From Mantamonas sphyraenae (lineage: Eukaryota; CRuMs; Mantamonadidae): 64,000 nucleotides of DNA. Shown here in pieces: positions 55,610-64,000 of the stretch; positions within the stretch are counted from its first letter, which is position 1, and each line of letters begins with the position of its first letter. The stretch lies in assembly GCA_026936335.1 (NCBI GenBank), contig JAPMXV010000034.1, positions 186,001 to 250,000 of the forward strand, read 5' to 3'. Under the pieces are notes generated by a model that saw only the letters and a program-made list of their open reading frames with translations, had not been told where the DNA came from and made no database searches. The translations under genes and the position numbers were made by a program.

Positions 55610-58600
55610 TCATTTGGTGTTGCCCTTGTTCTTGACCCACATGAGTGCCGGGGGACGAGTGCCAATGCGCATCCACGTCAGGAAAACCACGAGGATGTTC
55701 TCACAGGCCGACACGTCGCGGTCCTTCATGATTGGCCATCCGGAAGCACGCTGCAGAGTTGCCAGCAATGCTGCGCCCTGTGTACGGTCGTTGTACGAAA
55801 CGCTGCATGCGCAGCTTGCTTGTCGTCCGAATTTTTGCAAATCCGACCCCACCTCGGCAACCCCTTGCGCCTCAAATCCACAGTTGGAGCAGCACTTGGT
55901 AGTACGGTGCTCGCTCTGCAGAAACACAGCGGCGTCCCGAGCCAAGTAGTCGCGGGTCTTGGCGTCGTTGCCCGACCCACGTCTCCATCCATGCGTGTTT
56001 CCCATCACAAAGACAACCACTGCCTTCGGACCAACCAGCTCCATCGCCACACGTCGCACATTGGACTTGAGCCTCTGCGCCTCTCTCATCTGTCCTACGC
56101 GGACTTTTGCGCGGATCTCTTGATCCTCAATGCTCCCCTGTGATCTCGCTTGCAACCCGCGTTGCCCAGACATGTGCAGCCGCTTCTTGTGTGTGTGTGT
56201 GGGCACAGTGACACTCTCTGCGTACACATCCGCGCCTCGCATTCGCCCTTCCATTGGGCGTGCAACCGTCCAGTGCGTCTTCCATGAGCCAGTGTCCGCA
56301 ACGGCAATCACCACAACGGCAAGCGCTTCCTTGTGCCACCGCACTTCTGTGTCACTGTACGGTGGGCGTGTACGCTTTCGCTTGACAACACCAACGTATG
56401 GCCAGGCTCGTGGAAGGCGCCGCAGGACTCCGTCAGGGACCTTGTCACCAAGGGCCTCAGGAAGCCGGCCCGTCAGGAGCATGCACCGGGCACAGAAGAG
56501 CACCACTTGTTTCTTTGACCAAGTAGAGGGTAGATCATCCTTCAACCAGCCCAGCGACCGACTGGCTGGTACCACAACGTCGGCCAAGGTCAGCCCATAC
56601 TTCTTGACCCTCGACTCCGGCATAACGACGTTCGCCTTGCCGCAGTCATAACGCAGCAGACGGATGACGCTCCCTGTGACTTGCAGTGTGCCAGTGGCGC
56701 ACAGGAGTGCCCGTGAAGCCATGGTTGCGATGCCCGGCACCAACATCGCCGCGATGACAACTTCCGATGTCCAGAACTCTGCAGCACGCTCCTGCATGTC
56801 CTCGTCGTTGTCCAACACGTTGCCACACGCATCCACTCGCGCATACTTGTTCTGTGCGTCACGAAGCCACGGAACAAGCCGCACCAGGTTGTCTTGCTCG
56901 TCTCGCACGTAGTTGCGCAGCGACGCCTTGTCCCACGGGCCCGATTCACGCAGTGTTGCCAGCAACCCACTCCCTTGTTCCTCCTCAGTCAGTTTCTCCG
57001 TGTCCATGTTGCTTGCGTTCCGTCCTTTTCCAAGGAGGGATGCCATCAGCGTGCCTGAGAGAGCAACTCCGTCGACCATGCTCTGTCGGCTGCGGAGGCC
57101 GCGCGCCGAGCCCTTGGCGATCCGGTTGGCGAGATACTGTGCCAGCTCTGTCGTCAACGTACCCTTTTTGCTTGTCGGGCCGTGTGCGAAGAAGAGAGAC
57201 TTCTTGATGCCCAACTTGGCGATCTTTCTGCAAATCTCGACGACCAAAGTGTGCTTGGATTCGTCCATGTCATTCTCCAGCCATTCACGCACGGCTTCTG
57301 GGATGGTATCATCGATGTCGTCCACACGGGCTCGCTTGCTGCTGCTGGTTCCTGTGTTGCCGTCGCTGGCTTCCTCCTTGCCATTGTTCGATCGACTCCG
57401 TTTCCTTGCGTGCTCTTTGCCTTTTCCATTGGCATTGGGGTTGACCTTCTTCGTTCCCTTTCCCTTGACCTTTCCCTTCTGCCGCTGTTGCGCCTTGCCC
57501 TTCGTTTTGATTTTGCGCTTGGCTTTCTTGAACGTCGCGCCCTGCCACAGTAGGCTCCTTTTCAGCGTTCTGCGCATCAAACCCATGCCTATTCCATAGT
57601 ACTTGCACAGAACCAGCAGCACCTGCGTGCGTGTCAACTCCTTCGTTGCCGCCGCCCCAACAATCGCGTCAACCTGCATTTCGGCCGCCGCATGTGTGGC
57701 CATTGCTGACACGATGCCGGTCCACTTGACCCTGACGTCCCCATGCATCGCGCTGGCCCCGTCCATGGCCTGGTCCATCTCCTCGTAGTCGTTGTACCTC
57801 CCCAGCGCCTCCTTCAGCATCACATACTTTCCCTTCCATTCCATCTCCACAGAGCTCACCAGTAGCACACAGGACGACGAAGCCGACGACGAAGACGACG
57901 ACGAGGATGAAGAGGTCTCCACCCGTCGCCTTGTACTCATCCTGGTTTGCAACACTGGGACGATTGTGCGATTGTCGCCGTTGTCTGCGATTTCAAAGTG
58001 CGATGACCGCACTGCCCACCCCTGTTCAGACGTGTCGAGCCACATGGTCGTGATCTTCCCGCGGTATATGTCACGGATGCCCTCGCCCACGCACGTGAAG
58101 AACCTGTTGATGACGTTTTGATCTCCAAACAGGCCATCGTTCGCCGCACCGCCACTTGCTGCATCCATGATCATCTCCGCCAAGTTGTTCACGCCAGTGG
58201 CCAGCACGACGTTGAACACCCGCGCAGCACACTCGAGCAGGCGTGTACCAGCACGCGTTTCTTCCTCCTTCTGCCATTTGGAAACGCTTGGCACCACAAG
58301 AGCAGAGAGCTCCGCGTCCTGCGCAACCTCGCACAGCAAGTCGTTTGGAACGTCCTTCTCGCTCAATGTGCCGCACAGCTCAATTGCACCCTTCATCTTC
58401 TTGGTAACCGCGACTTCGTCTTGGCGCAGCTGGTCGTACTTCTCACGCGACTCCGCCGATGCCTTGCGTTGCTGTTCCACCGAAGCTACCAGTGGCTTCA
58501 TGCCGCTCTGGTTGGCCAACTTCTTGGCCCCTGTGCGCTCACGCTTGTGCTTGCTTTGTAGCCCGTTTCGCACCCTCTCTTCCAGTTCACACGCTTCAGC

Positions 58601-61230
58601 GTCGAAATGGAAAAATCTCTGCGCCAAATCATTCCACAGACAATCAAACACTCCGTTGCCCATCTTGCCACGTGCCCTCCCCCGCTTCTTGCTCACTCTC
58701 AAGTAACCAACCCCGTGGGCCGACTCGTTGGTCACATCGACCATGGCACGAAAGTCCGCCCCGGCGACTCGAAAGAAGTGTTGCAGCTCCTTTCGCACGT
58801 CTTCGCCGTCCTGCACGTTGAACGCAGACAGGTCATCCTTCCCAGTGGCTGCCTCACCATGACACGTGGCTTGTTGTCCACTCAACAGCTTGCGCGAGCT
58901 CTTCATCGCCACATTTGACTTCTTGCTGCGGCTCATCCCTTCACTCATGTCGGCACGCATCTGCCGCGCATCCACGCGCAAATAAACCGAATGCAGGTCG
59001 TCGTCAACGTCAGCTTGCACGTGCGCAGCAACACAGATGCCGTCCTGGTACACCATGAAGAGGCCAGATTCGTGAATGATGCGCCGGGTGATGAGCAGCT
59101 CCCCGAAAGCGGTGAGACTGTCCACCGCGCTTCCCACGTACCCATTGCGCACTTGCCTTCGATGCCACCTGTACCATACCCACCGGTACGTGGCCTTCTT
59201 CGACAACAGGAGCTTCTTGAACGGATCGGCACCCCGTGATCGACTTTCACGCCTCCTCGCAGCAGATACACCTGCCTCATCCGTCCCAAACACCTCTTGC
59301 AGGCTGCATTCCACGTACTTGGAGACGGAATGCAGGTGGTGCTCTAAATGAGCAACGTCCTCTGGCTCCAGCGCGTCAAACGCAGGCCCGATCTTGGACG
59401 TGGTTTTGGTCGTGGCCGCGGCAGCTTCCACCAGTGACTCCAAGCCATCCACAACCTTGGGCGTGAACTGGACCTCCGATTCTGGCCAATGTTTGGGTGC
59501 TTCGTGCCCCCTGGCCAGCAGGAGCAGGCGTTCTCCCGTGTACGATTCTCGGCACCCCACAACGGAAAGCACGGCGTGGCTGTAGCGGCTCAGGCACAGA
59601 GTACCATCCGGAGTAGGCGTGTGATCGTTCCAATCCATCACAGTTGCCGCGCAAGCAAGGGCGTGACGTGTGGCCTGAGAGGTAAGCACGGCCGATCCGT
59701 CGATCCTGAAGAAGATCTTCGACACGGGCAGGTCGGAGAGGGATCGCACGTGGTCCGAATCCACGCCGACATCAGCCAGGACTGCCTCGCCCTGGTATAC
59801 CTTGTGCAGGACCCGCTGCATCGCCCACAGCTGCTGCTCGGCTTCCACCCCACCGTGGTGTTCCCCAGGACGGACAAACAGGACACCACCCCCGTCTCTC
59901 ACCTCCTCCACCACGTCCGGAATACACTCCAGCGTGTCTTCTTTCACCTTGGCAGCCCCACAGGAGGAGAACTGAACGTGAGGACCCAGATCAAGGGCGG
60001 GAAATCTTTGTGCAAAGCTTGTTGCGAAGTGGGCATACAATGCATGGTTCTTGCCATTGGCTATGGAAGTGTCGTGCTCTGGGTTGCGTATGATGCGTTT
60101 CAGAAGCTCATCCGCGTGCCCTGCGTCCTTGGGGTGGCACAAACCGTCGAGTAGTTTGTCCGTCTCCGAGTACTGCTCGGTAGCAACAACAAGGATGCAG
60201 AACTCGAACGTGCGTCGAAACGCTGCCAAGATTGCTTCAATGGCCTTGCACAGATCCTCTACCCACTGCCGCAGCAGCTGCGTCCGTGTCTCCTCCGTTT
60301 TGCCGACGAGGCGAGGCGGGTAGTAAACGCGTCCATCTGATAGTATGTGAGTGTGTTGAGCAACGTTAGTTTGTCACACGTGCACTTACACAGGCAGGAC
60401 AGATCCAGATGCAGAAAGATGCTGTCGAGCGACTTGGGAAACAGCACCTGTACGAACGGGTCTTTGCCAACGAATGCAGCACCAGCAGCGAGTTTGTCCA
60501 CATAGCACAGATCCTGGGAAAGGCCCTCAGGACGCAGTAGGATGCCACCACAGCCCTGAGCGTAGCCAATGAGCTTGTGCTTCGTTTTGTGTAGGGCTGG
60601 GGCCCCCGCCTTGGTCCCGCGCGGCAGCATCTCAACCACAATCTCGTTGTCGTGCTCGCTTGTGTCCACGGATACAACGGTTGGGTAGCTCAATGCTGTT
60701 GCCTGCAGCTTCCCCAGAGCACTGGCCTGCTGCTGTTTGCCATGGAACGCAGCAGTTTGCGTTTGCGTTTGACCGTTTGCTTCTTTGTCCTCACTGTCCA
60801 GCATATGATAGACACACAGCCTATCCAAGCTGTCTGCGAGTTCGTTCAGGTACTTGACAATGTCATGGTACTCGTCTTTCGTGTACCGGTCGTGTACGTC
60901 TGTAGCCAGTCCACGGAGAAGCTGGACATGCGCCGCAGTGACGGTAGAGGACGGGTTCCCGTCTTTCGCCTTCAGCGTCTGAAAAGCATCATGGACAGGC
61001 TTCACAAGTTTCACCAACTCCTCTTCGGACATAAACACGGCGAGCAGCTTCAGCTGCTCCAGCTGCTCACAGATCACCTTGACCCTTCGCTTTCGCAAAC
61101 GTCCCTTTCCACGTCGTCGACGTGGTCTTCCCTGTCTCGAGGAAGGAGCCGAGGAAGATGAGTGAGAAGATTCAAAGGCCGAAGAGGACGCTGAGGAGGA
61201 CGAAGAGCAAGATACGTCGACAATGTCCAT
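55610..61230 (-). CDS. F2: second FEN1/PIN-like plus Fanzor/TnpB-like fusion protein
   Basis: Exons 61230-60390 and 60336-55610 are joined across a 53-nt intron (GTAAGT, CTAAC branch site, TATCAG), giving 1855 residues. The nuclease-like N-terminal part has IFLHLDLSCLYG (Asp276, created at the splice junction), GVEAEQQL (Glu445, Glu447) and ADVGVDSDHV (Asp470, Asp473, Asp475). A long helical middle includes a Lys-rich, NLS-like block (about 1210-1263). The C-terminus has RuvC-I VIAVADTGSW (Asp1628), VFVMGNTHGW, shifted RuvC-II Glu1756 in QSEHRTTKC, zinc ribbon CSNC (1763-1766) and CACS, and RuvC-III KDRDVSACENI (Asp1821). The same motif order as F1 shows one family, but the sequences are strongly diverged. 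Nuclease roles are inferred from the motifs. Confidence 0.75.
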
Positions 61231-61739
61231 CTTGTGTTCGTTTTGTTGCGAGACGCAGCGCTTTTTTGCCCCTTTTTGCTCTGAGCGGCGTCATCAGTTG
61301 CAGCAGCTGCAGGGGAGGTACCGGGTGTGAACCGAAGAGCGAGCGATCCATTCGATTTGGCTAGGCTCCCACTTCGATCTGCAAACCTGTGCTTGCCAGA
61401 GGAACCAAACCAACTCTGCAAGCGCTACGTCGCCACACAAGCGTCCGCACTGATGCTGATGGTGAGAATGGATGACATAGACGCGCATTTCATGGTTTCC
61501 ATCACGGCAGGTATCCAGATAGGGATTGCAAGGGGCTACAACTCCTTTCGACGTTCTACATTGGGAGGAGCAACTTGGATGAGGAAAGCACCCCAGTGCA
61601 AGCACAGAATGGAACAATACAATTGGACGAGGTGTGATTTCGACACACAGTCCTTCATTGCCCGCGCCCGACGTGAAAAAAAAAAGAGTCGCTCATTTGA
61701 AATACCCAGTACCCTCAGCACCAATGCCTAAACGGGGCA
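61231..61739. other. F2 upstream region
   Basis: Holds the F2 5' UTR and promoter. A plus-strand frame (61327-61731, with LCLPEEPNQLCKRYVATQA and YNWTRCDFDTQSFIARARR) is open but starts in F2 flank and matches nothing known. A short A run lies at 61676-61686. Confidence 0.35.
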
Positions 61740-62639
61740 GTGGGTGCCTGGATCCCATCCACACCCACCCACCAACCTGCCATGGTGTTCATGTCATGCC
61801 ATGCCGGGCTGCATGTGGACTTGGTGTCACCAGGCAACATCACACGCGAGGTGCCGACACAGAAACTGGCAGCTGGGCTCAAAACAAGTGAAAGAGGGTG
61901 TGAGTACGACTTGTCTGCTGTCGGTGTATTGGGAGACTACTTGGTGACTCCCAAAGTTGCCTTGTCTCTGTTGGATGGAAGTCTGCGCTGGGTGTCGTCC
62001 ACCTCCATTCTCGCAGGCGTCTACAGTGCCAAGTGGATTGCACGCAGCTACACGCTGACCCCTTTGCCCGAGTGGATGTACAACCAGCAAGCAGACGATT
62101 TGACACTGGACGTGGTGGTCGATCGCAAGCCCATGCAGTGGCCGCGTGTCACCGTGAACGTGGTGAGCCCGGGCTCGTCGCTGTCTGTGGACGACCTCAG
62201 CATCACCGTGGACGGGGTGGCGCCTCGGATTGAATGCACACGGGCCACGCGATGTTCAGCGTCGCTGACTGTGTACGAAACCCGCACGTGTGTGGTGCAA
62301 GCAACGTACAAGGGAGTGCGTTTGGAACACAGTGGCACAGAGGTGGAGGTGCGTGTGCCCACAGCAGCGGTGAGGAGTGGTGACAAACACAATCGCGTTC
62401 TGCACGTGCTGTGCTGCGCCAGATGCCAGCTGATACAACTCTGGCGCAGGCCTCGGCAGCAAACAAGCTCGGGACGCAGGGTGTGTGGTCACAGACGGTG
62501 GTCCAACGAGGGTGGTGATTGCCAGTGAAGCTCGCGTTCCAAGATGCACAGGGCAATGTGCACATCGGCGTTGCCTGCGACCCCCACCTGCAGCAGTGGG
62601 CCTCATCGCAGCAGGCGGCCGTTCACAACAGCCGTAGCT
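61740..62639 (+). pseudogene. Fragment of an extracellular-type protein gene, frameshifted at its 3' end
   Basis: A 262-codon plus-strand frame has a beta-strand-rich, Cys-bearing character (GVLGDYLVTPKVALSLLDG, SLSVDDLSITVDGVAPRIE, RTCVVQATYKGVRLEHSG), like an extracellular domain. Beyond about 62390 the best continuation is in another frame (VKLAFQDAQGNVHIGVACD), ending in a stop near 62640. There is no clear start and no signal peptide. It may be the far half of the secreted-protein gene that starts at 54871, on the other side of F2; that link is only inferred. Confidence 0.4.
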
Positions 62640-62805
62640 AGTGGTGAGCGGGGCTGTTGTCTGTGGAAGGACCTCGATCGCCGACACCCACCAGCGACCC
62701 ACACACCAGGGAATGGGTGCGACGAGGACGGCCTCCTCTCATCCAGCCCCAGCGTCATCCACCGAACCAACGCACAAAAGCAACAGCATGGACGCCGTTC
62801 ACTGC

Positions 62806-64000
62806 CTACATTGAAAACGCGCTGTACACCCCCCTCAGACTCTCCAGTTCGCTTCCCCACCCCCCTCGATGGGCTGTCTTGCAATATGGCCTGTCAGACA
62901 CAACGATCCCCAGAGACGCCAAAAACTTGGCTCCTCCCTTGCGCACATACCGCGACCAGTCCTTTTCGCCGAACCTGTACCCACACTCCAACAGCACTTG
63001 CAAACGGATCAGCGCATCATCAGAGTAAAACGAATCCGATGACAGCACCTCGCGAGCCAATTCGCTCAAATCCCCCCGTTGTGCATGGCACTCCTGGCGG
63101 ACTCTCTCTACCTTTTCCCACCTCTTCTGCGTTCGCTCACCAAGTTCCCCTCTCACGGCCTCGTACATCCCTCTTGTCACCAACATATATGGGCTGCGGG
63201 ACACCAGTTCCTCCAGGGCGCGCGGATCCTTGTGCAGTTGCACCAGGTTCACCAACATGCGCCTGTCCACCTCGTCGTGGATTTCATGCAGCTTCTCAAG
63301 TGCGCTCGAGCTGTCCAACTCGTATAGATACGCACATGTTTCCATCACAGCCTTTCGACTGGTTCCCACCAACCGCTTCAACTCGGGCATCATTCCTTGG
63401 TCCATGAGCCCACGGACGATGCGCCTCTGCAGCTCTTCACTGTAAAAACGGAAGCCGTCGATTCCAGGCATCATGATGCCCAGTACCTTTACAGGGAACC
63501 CATCGTCCAGCAGCTGCATCCACCTTTCCTCAGTCGCCAGTTCCTTCGACCACCGCCCCGTCTCCAGCTCTTCTGCGTTCACGAGCTTGCCCACCTCCAC
63601 CACATCCTCGTTCTCCAGCCCCTCCATGGCCACTGTCATCACCTCCGAGTCGTTGCAGGGGTCTTTCCTCACGGTTCTGCTCGTCCACTGCCGCACGTAG
63701 TCCACAAACGCCGCAGCCCCATTCTCCCTGCACACACTCACACATCGATTCACTTGCTGTTGCCAGCGTTCTTGCAAGCGATCCCAAATGGCTTCGGCAT
63801 GTGCGTACCGATTCAACTCACAAGGCACCCACAATGCGCTGTCGTCGTCATCGAACTTCTCCTTGGAAAACAGGATTGGCAACAGCCTTTCGTCATGGTC
63901 ACCTTTGTAGCACTCGAGTACGGTCTCGAGCCCCAGATGCGCCGTGTGCTGCTTCACTGCCCACAGCACAGAATTATTGCGTTTCCCCGTTTTGTCAAGG
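62806..64000 (-). CDS. Unrecognised helical protein, 5' truncated by window edge
   Basis: The minus-strand frame is open to the window end (LDKTGKRNNSVLWAVKQHT at the edge), so the start lies beyond it. The visible roughly 398 codons are helical and acidic, with pairs of short helices (ALEKLHEIHDEVDRRMLV, ELVSRSPYMLVTRGMYE) that recall degenerate ankyrin or armadillo-like repeats, as in the tails of the nearby LRR proteins. No motif names a function. The stop is at 62806, and about 165 bases without a clear gene separate it from the plus-strand fragment. Confidence 0.6.
   Translation of the reverse strand, partial: LDKTGKRNNSVLWAVKQHTAHLGLETVLECYKGDHDERLLPILFSKEKFDDDDSALWVPCELNRYAHAEAIWDRLQERWQQQVNRCVSVCRENGAAAFVDYVRQWTSRTVRKDPCNDSEVMTVAMEGLENEDVVEVGKLVNAEELETGRWSKELATEERWMQLLDDGFPVKVLGIMMPGIDGFRFYSEELQRRIVRGLMDQGMMPELKRLVGTSRKAVMETCAYLYELDSSSALEKLHEIHDEVDRRMLVNLVQLHKDPRALEELVSRSPYMLVTRGMYEAVRGELGERTQKRWEKVERVRQECHAQRGDLSELAREVLSSDSFYSDDALIRLQVLLECGYRFGEKDWSRYVRKGGAKFLASLGIVVSDRPYCKTAHRGGWGSELESLRGVYSAFSM

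Noticed and set aside
54600-55949. 449-codon plus-strand frame
   Set aside because: Its second half is antisense to F2 and its first half joins pieces of the decayed secreted-protein gene in one frame by chance.

Overview
The window is nuclear DNA of a compact, GC-rich eukaryote. It has short GT-AG introns (one with a CTAAC-type branch site, many in the 50-110 nt range), long G/C homopolymer runs, intergenic gaps of tens of bases, eukaryotic tRNA-Val genes and housekeeping genes with introns: UPF2, PRMT1, a long-tailed class I myosin with TH1 and SH3 regions, MIA40, a ThiF/E1-like enzyme and an FHA-forkhead protein. The myosin I, FHA-forkhead and LRR-TKL kinase set fits a unicellular opisthokont or relative. 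The species cannot be named from the sequence alone.

Layout. 0-13.1 kb is ordinary gene-dense DNA: a partial low-complexity gene, a UIM-like protein, MIA40, an ankyrin-filamin protein, and a packed co-directional minus-strand group (UPF2, FHA-forkhead, a tail-anchored S/T-rich protein, an unknown protein), then an E1-like gene. 13.2-19.7 kb holds two related leucine-rich-repeat genes: a full LRR-ankyrin-coiled-coil-TKL kinase and a truncated copy of its N-terminal half. 20-26.7 kb holds PRMT1 and myosin I. 26.76-34.74 kb is a giant gene (2302 codons) here called F1. About 34.9-48.3 kb is a foldback element: arms of several kb carrying 164/173-nt satellite arrays and a tRNA-Val(CAC) each, enclosing a compact Fanzor/TnpB-like gene (F3, frameshifted) and a decayed opposing gene (F4). 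A partial arm copy with tRNA-Val(AAC) follows. 50.3-53.8 kb holds two more LRR genes, one frameshifted. 55.6-61.2 kb is a second giant gene, F2 (1855 codons), lying between pieces of decayed plus-strand genes. A partial unknown gene closes the window.

The main discovery candidate is the F1/F2 architecture. Each has an N-terminal 5'-nuclease-like (PIN/XPG/FEN1-like) domain with its acidic motifs, a long divergent middle, and a C-terminal RuvC plus zinc-ribbon module of Fanzor/TnpB type with all three catalytic acids. The RuvC-II glutamate sits in the shifted position just before the zinc ribbon, as reported for eukaryotic Fanzors. I know of no described protein joining a FEN1-like nuclease to a Fanzor-like nuclease. 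Together with F3 (and possibly F4), the window holds three or four TnpB-like proteins within 35 kb.
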